From Quillaja saponaria (taxonomy: Eukaryota; Streptophyta; Magnoliopsida; Fabales; Quillajaceae): DNA of 64,000 nt. Shown piece by piece: positions 1-15,538 of the stretch. Both the position numbers and the translations under genes were made by a program. The stretch is taken from the NCBI GenBank assembly GCA_029379385.1, contig CM055617.1:1488001-1552000 (forward strand), given 5' to 3'. The first letter of the stretch is position 1; each line of letters starts with the position of its first letter. Below the pieces are notes generated by a model that saw only the letters and a list, made by a program, of their open reading frames with translations, searched no databases and had not been told where the DNA came from.

Positions 1-769
1 AACAATGTTGTTTTGCAAAACAAAATGAATTGCTGCTTCTTTAGCTTCCAAAATACTTCATTTCATCGTACAGAGAGTTACAAATGCACAAGGTAATAGT
101 AGATTTGTAACTTACAAGGGCCCGTAGTGTTTGGTACATCAGTGGGCCTAGTGACCAGTGAGTAGGCGAATAAGGTAGTACAATAGCCGGGATACTCCCT
201 GCTCTGTGGAGCCCATTATGCAATGTCTGTCAGAAGCCCAAAACAGCTTTGCACTGAATTGGACCCTCTTAAGCTTGTATTTTCTTCGCTATTTTGTATG
301 AATTTGCTATAAAAATAGACGAGTTATAGGAAGTATGATGATGATAATGTGAATTAGCAAGAGTGAAAGCCTTAAACTTTTTGAGTGTAAACAGTATCCA
401 AATTCATGAAGAGAAGCTGAGTACCCAAAAAATGAGGAAATAGAATATATGGAAATTAAAAATAAATAAATAAATAAGGATTATGTTACAAACTTAATTG
501 TCAAATACAAGCGCAGCTAGAATGAATCTTCTACTGGTACAATCCTGAACTTCACCAGGGAGTTGTGCATATTATAATCCTACTTTTCCTTTGTCATTTT
601 TCATTCAGTCGCAAAGGGAGATCGAGGAATGACGGGCCTCAACTTTTGGAAGGAAAACAATCAAGTAACTTGACTTCATGTAAAGGAGTAAATGGTAAAA
701 AAAGAACAGAAAATTCACAGGGATTCCGTTGCTTCAAAAAGGCTTTCCCTCCCTTGCTACAACCCAAGA
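1..769. other. Left-edge non-coding stretch
   Basis: I see no supportable gene here. The short open frames lack domain features and overlap AT-rich DNA. The last part, near 600-769, probably belongs to the 3' untranslated region of the minus-strand gene that ends at 770. Confidence 0.4.
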
Positions 770-3582
770 TTAAATTTTCTGGGTTTCCTTCTGCTTTAGC
801 TCTTCCTCAGCTGGATTATGTCTTTCTAATTTATCTTGCTCTCCATTTGTCTCTCGTCCGCTCTCCCTTAGCTTACTAGTCTTTCCAATTGCAAGAATAA
901 GCTCTAGCTGTTTTTGCTGTTGTTCCTACACATAACACCAGCATGCAAGGAACAGAAATTACACTAAAGGTACTTTAGCACAAAAACTGATGATCGAAGA
1001 AAAAAGAAACAAATTGACTAAGCCCAAATCTTGTCACTAATGTCCATTTATTTATAATAAGATGTGGTTTCAAAAGACATAGTAAAGAAGCAACTGGAAT
1101 AAGTTTATAATCAGAAACAATGATCACATGTTCATTCTCACCTTTTTTTTTCTTTCCTTTTCCTTGATGGCCTGGCAAGGAATAATAATAATCTAGCTAT
1201 TGCTTCTAGAGGCAAATATTAAATTCATTCTGGAGTAACCAACGCCCAATATTAACATTAAAAACAAGTTTCATTCTAGTAGATTCATTTTCTAAACAAC
1301 ATCCAGTTTTTATAGAGTTTAAATAAACCTATTGAGAAGATCTTTATTTACCTGCATCGCTAGCAAAACCTTTTGAATTTCACCAAGCTCCTTTTCCAGA
1401 ATGTCTTCTTGCATTGCTAATGCTCTAGTAGCCTCAGAATTCTTTTGTGCCAAAGCTGCAGTCTTCAAGGGATAAATAAAAAATTAGTTCTTCTTTTCCA
1501 AGAAAGAAAAATATCAATAGTAACTGCAAGTTGATAAAAATTGTAACACATAATCAATTACTATGCTTTATAACTATTATGGATGAAAGGTCTTTGTGAT
1601 TATGCCTGAAGATAAAGCCTCCTGAGAGGATTTAACTATCAGCAGCTAGACCTTAGCAGTATAGCCTAACCATCTGGCACCAGCACCACCGCCACAGATC
1701 TTAACAGCTTGATGCTGTCAAAAGTGAAGCCATTTCTAGAAGACTATAACAGAATGTCATCTAGCAAACATAATCCACGTAACTTTATCTTCAGAGGGTT
1801 AACTAACGAGAACCAACATGTCATTTGAATTGATATATCATCAACATATACAAACCATTGAAAATTAAAGCTTATTATTTTACTTCAAATTGGAGCTACA
1901 GAGTAGTCCTTATGGGCCCAAGCTAAGTCAAATAATGGGTTTCCAGATGTCTCTACTGGCATGGATTTGAACTTTCTCCTACTCATTGCATAAAAAAATG
2001 ATTTCAACCTCGATGTAAACACCCCTCCTATCTGCAAAGGCCCACTGAAATCAGTGACCATTCTAATATAGAAAGTATGAACAACATGCCCATACTCTTA
2101 CACCAACGAGGCATAATTTCCAAAAAGCAACACAATATGTCTCAGATGACCATTCCTAATGGCTGTGCTTGCTAACATTTTCCTAACTTGACATTTTAAA
2201 ATTTTCCTCTCAGACTAACAATGCAGGGGAGGATTTAACCATAAATCTTCAATACGGAAGGTGTCCATGTAGCATTGAACCTTGTTCAAGTGGCAAAAGG
2301 CTGAGTGAAAATTAAAGTGAATAAGTTTTTCTTTTCTTCTTTAACTTTTGAGGAATTAATGAAAGAGTTACTAGATGCCCTATGATAAGACTCTAGACTT
2401 AATTATGATCTGCCAGGTTTTACTGCAAAAGACAGTGCTACTGAAGTACTACTTGTGTCCAACTTCAAGCTTCAGTAACAACAAAATATTCAAGCATCAT
2501 TCAGCAAAAGCTCACCAATGTCTAGGACTAGTTTACTCCCCCCCTTTTGAAAAGATTGGTGAATAATGAGACCAAGGGTTCAAAATATGTGATCAGTTAC
2601 CAAAATTATTAACATACACAGGAACATTATTGAATTTTATAACTTTGATAATAATTGAATTCAAGTAATCAGTAGCAGTTCTGATCATAACACAAAAGTG
2701 ATGTCCAAAGACAAATTTCTAAAAACATTGTTGTAAGGGCATGAATTTGTTTATCAAATTAGGCATAACCATTTGATATATGATCATATTCAGAGGCATG
2801 TAACTACAGAATTTGTCGATAATTTGAAAGCCAACAAAGTAACATTACCTCTAAAAAGCATAAGGAGTGCAAGTTGTAACTTCAAATGGGTACTATCATT
2901 ATGTAATGCTTGTTTTCTACTTAGACACTTCAAGTAACATTACCTCCGCAATGGGCTCCTTCAAAGCCTTCCTTGTGACTCGAAACCTAATTCCCAACTT
3001 CTCAATCTGTCTTGATAAAACCCTAATGATTGTCGCCGAGCTCCTCAAGTCCTCCTCTAATTTCTCGATCCTTTCAAGCAAATTCACCTCCAACCCACCC
3101 TTCGCTGTCTCTCTACAAACTCGCCTCCACTGTCGCCTCCGAATCCATGCCCCAATAACAACCCCACCAACCAACATCAAAATGCCCCAGGGGAAGACCC
3201 TATTACCTATTCCAATGAAAAACTCCCTTTTGGAGCTTGGAACGACGCTATTCACCGCGAAACAAACCGAAACCATTGCCGACGAAAAGAGACAAAAGAA
3301 TTCAGAAAATGAAAGAATATAATCGAAATTGAAATCACCGATGGCATCTCTCCGTATAACACCTTCAGATTCGTAAACTTTGAGATGAGAAAGGTGCCTG
3401 TGGAATTTGAAAGAGCATAAATTCTGAGAATTTAGAGATTTGAGCTTCAAAATGTGAAGATGCGCAGGTTTAGAGAGATGCTGACTCAAGGCGATCGGGA
3501 ATGAACGGGAAGGGTTTCTACTGAAGTAGAGTGAGAATCGAGAAGGTGAATCCGAGAAGAGGTTCTGAGAAGTGAGTAACAT
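770..3582 (-). CDS. Predicted plastid-targeted membrane protein with C-terminal coiled coil
   Basis: Three exons read on the minus strand: 2944-3582, 1352-1462 and 770-925, all phase 0 at the junctions, giving about 301 residues. I took the first true ATG (3582); the open frame upstream begins with GTG. The N-terminus is rich in Ser, Arg, Phe and Leu and poor in acidic residues, like a chloroplast transit peptide. Two hydrophobic stretches follow, at about residues 88-112 and 129-147; the second is flanked by a run of Arg residues. From about 165 onward the protein is a charged heptad-type coiled coil (exon 2 and the Gln/Glu/Lys-rich exon 3). I do not recognise the family by name. The function is unknown; anchoring in a plastid membrane with a coiled-coil tail is inference. 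Introns of about 1.5 kb and 0.4 kb have GT-AG ends. Confidence 0.7.
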
Positions 3583-3603
3583 TGTTGGGACTGTCTCTAA
3601 CAC

Positions 3604-5637
3604 TGTGAGCCCGTTTGGTATACGAATGGCAAGTCCGATTGCTGATTGATGACTTCAATCTATAAATTAGGAGCGTTTGGTTTCCAAAAGGTTGCGATCC
3701 ACTCAATCACAATCTGTCCAAATCAGAAAAATTTCCCAGCTTTGTATTTTCCATGATTTTCAGTTTGGATTCCGGTAGGCTAGTAGCGAAAGAGGACATT
3801 GCTATTTGCTAGGGCTTTTAGGAAATTCACAGCGAGGGAGACAGTACGGCTTTGGGCGACGGATTTGATGGTTTGCGCGCCACGTATCATACAAATACGC
3901 CCATACTTGTGATATTAAAGTAAGAATTATCCAAAATTTAAGCCTGTTTAGTTATTTATATTATTATTTTATTTTACTTTTTTCTTTATAATTTTATATT
4001 GTCATATTATTATGTTATTGTTAAATATTAAGAGATAGTTAAATAATTTTAGGTCCCATAATTTTATACTATTTTATTATCTTTATGTAATGCATCAAAT
4101 GAGTTTGAATAATATTGATAATTATAAGATTTGATTTGAGGATAGAGTTAGACTCTTATTTTAGAAATTAATTTAGATTAATTTAAAAAATTTATGAGTT
4201 TAAATTCGACTGATTTTATATATTGAAATAATAATTGATTGGGTTAAATTTATTTGACTTAACTACTTCTTCAATTTTTCAAAATTATATAAGTTTGCAG
4301 TTTCGTCTTTTAAGAATTTTCTCAATTAATTTTATTAATCAAATTTTATTTTATCATTTAAATATTATAAATTAACAAAATAATTATACTTGACATAAAA
4401 ATAATAATATACATAAATTATTTTTATATCTTGTAATTATGTATATTTATTTTATTTATGTATAACATTAGAATGAAAAAATATAACTTAATTAAAAAAT
4501 TCTAAATTATAAAAAATAAAAAATAGAAAATAAAATTGACCAAAAATATTTTTAAATTATTAAATTAAAAATTGAGATAAGTGTGAGAACTTAGAATAGT
4601 AGTTAAGTCAATTTATTCTTTTCATAAAAAAAATTATATTCTTTCTTTTTTCTTCATTTCAGATATTCAAGAAATAATAAATTTATATGTCAATATACAA
4701 ATTTTAGTTTGGTACATTGTAAGGAGATTTTGTGCACTTATGTTCTTTGTTTTTTTATGTACTTAAACTCAAGACTTTATGATTTCAAAACTTTTGTTTT
4801 AATTGTTAAAATTAAAATCTTATCAATAAATGTTCATCTTTATCCCGATTAATTTTTATTTAAATTGTGAATAAGCTAATTTATATAGACTTACCTAACT
4901 CCAATTATTTAGTACTGGATTAGGTTGCTATTTCCAAAAGAAACGCAATTCACAAGGAATAATTTCAATATGACGTGTTTGGTGAGCATAGGCAGATCTA
5001 AGTATAAGGCTGTGGTGGGAATTGTTCCCGTTGAAATTATAGAAGTGTCCCTAGTGAAAATTATTTATAAAAATTTGTTTAATTGACCCACTAATTTTTA
5101 GGTTAAAATTTTCTACCCTCACACATTTTTATAAATAAAATAATTTTCTAAATTATAATTGAATTATTTTTATAGAACATATCAAACTATTTTCAAGATT
5201 ACTAATTAAATTTAATAAGAATTTCATTAATTCCTAAAATGTAACATTATTATAATATTTATTTTTGTTAAAAAAAAATAAAAATTATGCGAAGATAAAT
5301 TTCCAAGAACCATATAAAACTAATTTGTACATGATTAAAAATAAAATTAAGCAAGTCTTTCTCACCATTGATTATTTGTAATAATTTAAAATTGTCTAAA
5401 GTTAAAAAAAATGTATTTTATATTTTGTGTAAGTAAGGAAAATTAAATTAAGGAAAATTAATTTAAAAATATGAATTAATATTTCCATAAAGCTGGCGTG
5501 TACATCTAGTATTGTCCATGTGACGTTTTTTCACGTTTTTGGGTTCAAGCATGTGACTTCACTGAAATTACCAAAATGCCATTCCCCTTCTTTCCTAGCT
5601 ACCTAACACTGAAAATATTTGATTTATTTATTTTTGA
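3604..5637. other. AT-rich intergenic spacer / divergent promoter region
   Basis: About 2 kb separates two divergently transcribed genes. From 3940 to 5500 the DNA is very AT-rich with many A and T runs and no plausible exon. Promoters of both neighbours must lie within it. I see no mobile element with clear ends. Confidence 0.5.
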
Positions 5638-5643
5638 TTGACC
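5638..5643 (+). promoter_or_regulatory. W-box (TTGACC) upstream of DAHP synthase
   Basis: TTGACC matches the W-box core recognised by WRKY factors. It lies 46 bp upstream of the TATA box of the DAHP synthase gene. Shikimate-pathway entry genes are known to respond to wounding and elicitors, so the site is plausible, but a six-base match can occur by chance. Confidence 0.3.
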
Positions 5644-5688
5644 GCGGAAAGTCCACCTAACCCACCCACTCTCATGCACAATAGACTC

Positions 5689-5695
5689 TATAAAT
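5689..5695 (+). promoter_or_regulatory. TATA box of DAHP synthase gene
   Basis: TATAAAT lies 121 bp before the DAHP synthase ATG, in a pyrimidine/CA-rich context. It predicts transcription starting near 5720. That would exclude the upstream out-of-frame ATG at 5673 from the mRNA. Confidence 0.6.
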
Positions 5696-5815
5696 CCCAC
5701 CCAGAAACCCCCCACTGCTTTTCAGGGAAGACAACCTCTGTTCTCTCTAACTCTGTAAAAACGAAGACTAGAGTTGGAGAGGAAAAGGAAGGAAAGGACC
5801 CAACTTCGCTTAACA

Positions 5816-8585
<2,770 letters not shown>

Positions 8586-9546
8586 TCAGACCTGGGAACT
8601 CATTTACTCAGTCATGATTGGAATCTAGATATATATGGCTGTGAATAAATTTGGTACTTCAAATGGTAATCATCATCATGATTAGTCTCTTCTGCCAATG
8701 GATGGTCTCCTGAGTCCTGAAGCAAAATATGAATTGAAAGCCTGAGAAATTTGGGCTTTGATCTAGTGATACAAAGAATATCAGTTACCATGAAATCTTA
8801 TATTACATATTTGGTACATAGACGGTCCCATCTAAATTGTAAGTCAGAATAGCAAGTTATTGGGGATCAGTCATGTGGGTATTTGTTGAAGCATAATTAG
8901 TTTGATTTGTGTATCCATGTTAAAATGTAATATCACCCATTGTTCGTTTTAGATTTTTTACAGAATGAAAATAAATGGGCCTTTTACCATTCAGTTCAAA
9001 TGGATGGATAAACTTTCCTTCAAAATTTTATCAGATAAAGTGAATAACATGTACTCCGTTCAGTCCTACTTTCTTTCTATTTACTTTTTAACACTAAACA
9101 CCTTCATTGCAATAAAAACGATGGCCTTCAAATTACATGCACTGTATAGTAACACAGCTTCAGAATCAGAGTTGATCTACATAGATTAAAAAACCAAATA
9201 ATAAAAAGCTATGTTGGTAACAGAAAAGCAGATGTTAAGATTAGTATTGTTTATAGCTAATGTAACTTAATGCATTTGAAAAGCAAGGCCCAAGGCGTTA
9301 CTCTTAGGCTTTTGGCCATCTAGCAGAAGAATACAAGTAACCGAAAACGCCAATGATCACAGTCTCAGAGTGCCATCAATAATTAAAAAAATTTCAGGAT
9401 CCCTTTATAGTTAATACCCATAATTATAAAAAGAAATAGTTAAACTTGCTGCACGTTATCCTTATCAAAGTAACAGATAAAAATTACAGTTCATAGATGC
9501 TCATATTATTCAGTAACATTGTTGTCCACAGATGCATTGGCCTTTT
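8586..9546. other. Convergent 3' spacer
   Basis: This stretch holds the 3' ends of the plus-strand DAHP synthase gene and the minus-strand PABN gene. The AATAAA-like motif near 9110 and T/A-rich stretches fit 3' untranslated DNA. The 74-codon open frame at 8965 has no recognisable features. Confidence 0.5.
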
Positions 9547-12500
9547 TTAAGAGTAAGGCATGAATCTTGTTGGTCTTCTGAACCTGGGAACCTTGCTGCA
9601 GGTGGTTTAAGGAAAATGAATGCAAAAAATAAAGTCAAATTTAGTTTGGCCAGTGATATCCAAATTCTAAACATGGCATTCAAGAAACATACCCATACCC
9701 ATAAGGGTTGTAAAAATTAGGGGGAGCATATGGCCTCCTGACAGGGTACCCCATGTAAGGATTGAAACGCCTAGGATGGTACTGCTTCATCCCAGGAACA
9801 TTGGTTCTCTTAGGTAGAACCTGCAAGATATATGTATATTAAAACCTAAAATCACTAATGAGAAATCAGTTCCAAATTCAAAGCAAGAACTTCACATCAA
9901 GCCCCCATAACACAAAGTAATGATAACCTTCAATTGACGGCCATGTAACTCGGATTCATTTAGGAGGAGAGCCTCTTGAACAGCTTCAGTTTCAAGGAAT
10001 TCCACATAAGCAAAACCCTTTGGCTGGCCAAATTTGTCCGTTAAAATAGTGACCCTGTTTACCGTACCAGATGATTGGAAGTGTTGCTGCACTTCTTCAG
10101 GGGTGCATGCATAGTCAACCTGCAACAGAAGTTTTAATCCAAGATTCTTGAAGCAAGAAGAATGAACCAGAAAGATAAAATATGAACATATAGACCATGA
10201 CAAAATATATCAGTAACCAATCTGACTCAGTTATCAACAAAAGAAACTACTGGAGATCCAGATGTTAGACCATACAACCCATTCACTGCACCACCAACAA
10301 CTCAGACGAACTTAGCACAATATTGATATTCCAAATAGTTAACTAAACCATGACATTGGTAAAAAGGTGCCCAATATAATTTGTTTAAATGCTCATATTT
10401 TTTGTTTTTTTTTGCCCCTTTCTCTTTATCGATAAACAACTTTTATAAGTGTGTTTATTCATCACTTATCTCCTCATTGCAACAACATTAACTTCAAAAC
10501 CAAATTTTATTCAAAGAAAAGTATATTTTAACCATAATTTCAATACAATACTCCTCCAAATAAACTCTGTCGCATAGCAAAAGTTTTTTTCTTGAGGTTT
10601 ACAGAAGGATATAAACTCAATGTTAAGATATCTGCAGCAATTTAAAATCGTCAACCAAAGTGCACCTACTGACCAAGATATGCTACTTGGTTCAAAAAGT
10701 ATGCAGTAAATCATGTCTAGGCGTCAATATAATAACAACGACCTAAAACTGTTGATAATAATAGTATATTTATTACCAATAGAAAGGATGACTCAGTAAA
10801 ATAATTTGATTTACGATATTATAAGCACAGTGCTTATCTTTTAAGATTTCCATGCGCAGGAATTAGGGCATGACAAAGAAAAGAAAAGTAACAGGCTACC
10901 CTCATATGATTAAACAACGCATTTGGAGCAAAAATAAAAATAAAAATACCATACCCTTTAGCAGATCTGCTAAATGACACAATACTGAGGCACCACAGTC
11001 CATCTTTGCTGGCAGCAATGAGGCTTACAATCAAGATTGCAGACCCATAACTAACAGATTGCTTTAAGCTGGCCACATGTGTACTGAGGTTGAAGCATCC
11101 TTAACAAAACCTACTTCAGCTGTCCCAGTCTTCGCCATTAAAGTCATTAGCCGACATAAGTTCATACCCCTTAGCGCTACTTCTCTCTTGAAAACAAAAA
11201 TTAGGGTCATATGCTACTTCCTATCATATTGTTCTCTCATTTTTCAATCTTTCTTTCTACTCCACTTGCTCCATTTTGTTTTCCCTTCTTTCTTTTCTCA
11301 AAATGTTTTAAATTTTTTTTTCTCTTTCTCTTGTTGGGAACTTCCAAGTTTTTTTTTTCCCAGTTTCCTTTTAACTTTTTCTCTCTATTGATATTTTTAT
11401 AACTTTCAAACCAATGATAGACATTCTCTTTCCTCTCAAGCGCAAGCCTAAAAAAACACTAGAAATTACATTTGCCCACATGCAAAATACATGGTAACCA
11501 TCCCAGAGCTAATTATAGAACTTCAGGAATAAGAAGAACCCTGCGATCATAGTGAGACATAAAGTCAAACCATGTCTCCGATGTTGAGTAGTAAACCACA
11601 CCAAAATAAGTAATTTACAGGTTCAGATATTATAAGCAAGAACTCAATTGTTAATGAAACCATCAACTATTCTGAGACTCAACCAAGAATTTAATGCATA
11701 ATGAATTAATGATCACACCAACAGTGGTGAATATATTTCAATTTGATTAAATTCTGGAGAAGTTTAGTCAAGCAGCTATCATTATATATCTCATTCCTAC
11801 ACTTTTTGAGCATAACCAAAGGTAAGATTAAGATCCCAAAAATATAATACCTAAGTCATCTGTGTTTTACATTTAATCCCCTCATTGAACTTGCAAAAAC
11901 AGATGCAAAAAATTAAATCCAAGTACCCATTAAGAGACAACACTTGGACCTCTAAGCACCTTAGTGTACTAAAACCACTAACATCATAAGGCAAATTCAA
12001 GGCACAAGCTCCATGGGAACAACAGGCAACCAAACTTCAAAACTCGTCTCCCCCAATATGCAGGAAACCATGTCATATGAAACAGCATTTACAACCTCTT
12101 CTAAATTTGAATATTACGTGAAGCAATGTATCCATCACCAACACTCTAAAGAAAAACTTAGGAATTCTAGTCATCGGGCCTAAAATGGCCAAAGCATCCA
12201 TTTCAATCCAAAGAAATATGCTTCGTCTCACATAAACCACAAATGACCATAAAAGTTTCTTAGAAAAGAAATTTTAGATCTATTCCTATGACACTTGACA
12301 CTTCTAACCAATCCTATTTAAACTGAATTTACCAAAGTAGAAATCATCTCAATCCAAAGGCACTCCTTTATCCATCTCACAAAAACCAGAAATGGCAATA
12401 TAAGTTTCTTCAAATAAATTCTATGACCTACTTGCCCATATTACGAAAGATCCACTTGCAACTAGGATCCTAAGATTGCAAGAGCCAAAACTACCTAAAA

Positions 12501-14670
12501 TACCATGCTACGCACTCTCTGTGATCTCTCATGTTCATATTTGGAAATACTTCAGCATGATATGTATCCAATTGACAACCAATTCAGTCCCCGACACAAG
12601 AAACATCAATCAACTATTATGCCAAATCCCAACAAGAATGTTCTACCAGCTTTATCTCTGTTTGACATTGCTATCCGAAATTTCATTCAAAGTGGAACTG
12701 ATTTGAAAACCCCATTATCAAAAATCATCTAACAGTTATGTTATTGATTACAGAATTCGCATAAAAGGTGAAAACTACTATATCAACAGCAATGATAATT
12801 TAGACTAGAACAGATTGTTATATTAATTAAAGGAAACCTAAATGGGCTAAACCCATCAACCCAACTAGTAATGCAACTTGGAACTAACTTCTACGGTTTA
12901 CCAACAAAAAAAAGAGCACTATTTGAAAAGAACAAAGGCTCATTTGGCATGTCGTATAATAATGACATGATAGAATAAGGCTATTTAGTTAGCTCTTATA
13001 TATTGTTTGTCAATAACATGATAGTATAGACTTATACCGGTAACCCCTTCCCTCTTAAACTATGTCTGACAATATTACTCTATATTATGGGGTGGAAAAG
13101 AATAAGACAACAATATAACAATATTGTCTTATACATCACATAAACTTATACTATACAATACTATACGATATGCCAAATGAGTCCTAAGTGTTAATGACGC
13201 AAGACATTTAACTTCTTACATTGCCAATAAAAACAGATCGGGCGTCTGTCTCCTCCTTGCTTGCTTGAGATGCAGCGGCACTAGCAGGATCTACATTGAA
13301 AGTTGAAATCATTACAACCAAGAAAGTTTAAAAAAAAATGATATAAATAAATAATGAGAGCATAAAGGACTTTTACATTTAAATAGCCATTAATTTCTTG
13401 AGTAGAATTAGCAACCAAGTGCAATAAAATCTTTATAATGGCAACAGCTGTTATAGCAGAAAATAAGATAAAGGAAGGAAAAATATAGATCTTCATTGAA
13501 AACATAGAAAAAGCATTAGTTTGCCACAAAAACTTTACAGCAACAGAAAAAGTTTGTATGTCACTAATTAGTAACAAGTGATAGCTATAATGCTAAGCAC
13601 TAGAGAAAGAAAATATCGGATCAGGTGATTATGACCTTGTCAAGCTTATAATTCACATTTAGAAAAATATTTATAATTTAGCATAATGATATTCTAGCTA
13701 GAGAGGAAAAAGAAAAAATAGGTAATAGACATTGGAAATTTAATTGACACCAAAACAGTAAAATAGGAAAAGAAATGAAAAATGATAATTACACAATCAT
13801 AACATTCTATCATACTTAGGAGTTAGGACAACTCCAACTCAGCATAAAGAATTAGCAATATAGTGGTTTCAAGTCTGAACTACAAACTGAAGCCACTCCA
13901 CCTACATCCTGAACCATCATATCACCAATTTGGTGCTGGCTATATTAAAATTCCAGATTTTTTAACAGTTAATAAGATATTTAATCCAAATTACATAAAA
14001 TCTCAAATAAATTACCAACAAGTAATACCAGAGTCCCAGACTCCTACCCAGTTCATCAAATCTAAAAATCATGTATATTGAATTATAGATGGAAATTAGA
14101 TATCCAGACAGACGCAATAGAAGAAACACAATCCTATTCGCAACCCAAATAAATTATTGCTCCAAAGCCCGATCCGTAGTTCTTTCTTCACCAATCATGA
14201 AACAATTGCGCATCTAAAGTAAAAAAAAATAAAAAAATTATATAAAATACAGAAAAAGGGACCTTGAACCGAACCCATCTCCTTCTCGACCTTGGCCTGC
14301 ATTTCACGGAGAGCTGCAGCTTCCTCTTCCATTTCCTTCAATCGCTTCTTCATCTCATCAAGCTCCTGAACAATGACAACAACAAAAAACTTATGATCAT
14401 AAATATTAAATCAATCAATATTACAAAGCAATAGAGGTTTCTAATATTCAGATTTCTTTATTCAATTTGTGATTTCATTGGATCATTCAAGCTCCGATCT
14501 GGATCAATGAAAAAAAAAACAAATAGATAGAAGGAAGAAAATACCTTAACGGCAGCGTCTTCGTCCGTCGCTGACATATCAATGTCGGCACGATGAGCTT
14601 CCATGTCTCCTTCCATCTCTCCATCGTCTGGGATCTCTCCTCCATACACTTCATGTTCTTCTTCCTCCAT
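9547..14670 (-). CDS. PABN: Nuclear poly(A)-binding protein (PABPN1/PABN type)
   Basis: Six exons on the minus strand: 14545-14670, 14263-14365, 13220-13290, 9928-10119, 9693-9820 and 9547-9595, giving 222 residues, close to the usual size of plant PABN proteins. Order of parts: an acidic N-terminus (1-42), a Glu/Lys coiled coil (43-76), a linker, one RRM (about 94-170) with RNP2 VFIGNV at 96-101 and RNP1 KGFAYVEF at 134-141, then an Arg/Tyr/Pro-rich tail ending in an FRRP-type motif. The protein binds nascent poly(A) tails in the nucleus and controls tail length. Intron 3 is long (about 3.1 kb) and carries a MITE. The ATG at 14670 is used because the longer open frame begins with GTG. The last exon is only 49 bp and is called from its acceptor, phase and conserved tail. 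Confidence 0.95.
12937..13184. mobile_element. Tourist-like (PIF/Harbinger) MITE in PABN intron 3
   Basis: A 248-bp element has terminal inverted repeats: the left end reads GGCTCATTTGGCATGTCGTA. The reverse complement of the right end is the same apart from two bases (GGACTCATTTGGCATATCG). The right flank is TAA and the left is AAA, consistent with a decayed TAA target duplication. The inside shares an ACCCC...TGACAATA...GGGGTGGA block with the element at 17158. It has no coding capacity. Confidence 0.8.
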
Positions 14671-15538
14671 TCTTTCCGACTCTCTCTCTTCGTCTCTCAC
14701 TCTCGATTTCTATTTTCTAGTACAGAGAAGCCGCAGACCCCAGCCGTTAACCTTCTTTATTTTCTTTTCTCACGTTTGAGAGGAAGAGGAAGAAAGTAGA
14801 ATACCTACTCACATACCGCAATGTCGTTTAGCGTGCCCGTGTCGCACGGCTGACGACTCATTGTCGTTTTTACTTAGAGTTAGAGTCTACAATTCTCCTT
14901 GTGTTTTACCCTTTCCGACTTTCGTAGTGGTACCGTCTTTACGTGGGGTTTTGCAAAACGACAATATTTGTTCTTCTGAGAACAGACATGAGTAAAATCC
15001 TAGTCCTAGTTTTTGGGGAAGTGACTAAGAAAATATAAAATGAACATACTCTTTTTGCTTTCTTAGAAAGCAGGATTAGGTAGTTTTAGAGAATTATCTT
15101 GATCTCACGAGCAAAAAATAAAAATAAAAGTGCATACTGAATTACTAGAATAAAAATTACTTGAACTTACATTTATTAGTATTTGAACAACAATGAATTT
15201 TTTTAATTTTTCAGATGCCTAATATTATGTGCTATAGGATTGTCTTTATACAAATAATGAGGATTATAAAATTTCCAATTCCTATGAGATTATGAAACTT
15301 GGTGGTAGAATATTTTCAACCTCACATTTTACTAGTAATACTACATGCTATTCAAATCTTACAAGTCTTCTTCTTAGCAAAAAATAAAAAAAAATCTTAC
15401 AAGTCTTCTTCCTAGCAAAAAAATAAAAAAATCTTACAAGTCTTCTATGTCTCTTTCTCCTTAGCTTCAACTGCAATTGAAGATGGGGAGGGAGACTTAT
15501 TTCAATTTTCAAACACATGACTGCACAATAAAAAGACA
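14671..15538. other. Spacer between PABN and ABCG genes
   Basis: This holds the PABN 5' leader and promoter (right of 14670) and the 3' region of the ABCG gene. A short direct repeat, centred on ATCTTACAAGTCTTCTTC, occurs three times between 15354 and 15446. I see no gene here. Confidence 0.5.

Noticed and set aside
2867..3322. 151-codon plus-strand open frame
   Set aside because: It is exactly antisense to exon 1 of the plastid-type coiled-coil gene, which has a transit peptide, proper splice sites and matching downstream exons.
3605..3690. MITE-like ends (CCGTTTGGTATACG and GCGTTTGG)
   Set aside because: Sequences resemble the terminal repeats of the two MITEs, but they are not in inverted arrangement and have no TAA flanks.
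11077..11402. 104-codon frame with long Phe/Leu runs
   Set aside because: It arises from a pyrimidine-rich stretch in the long PABN intron; low complexity, no start context.
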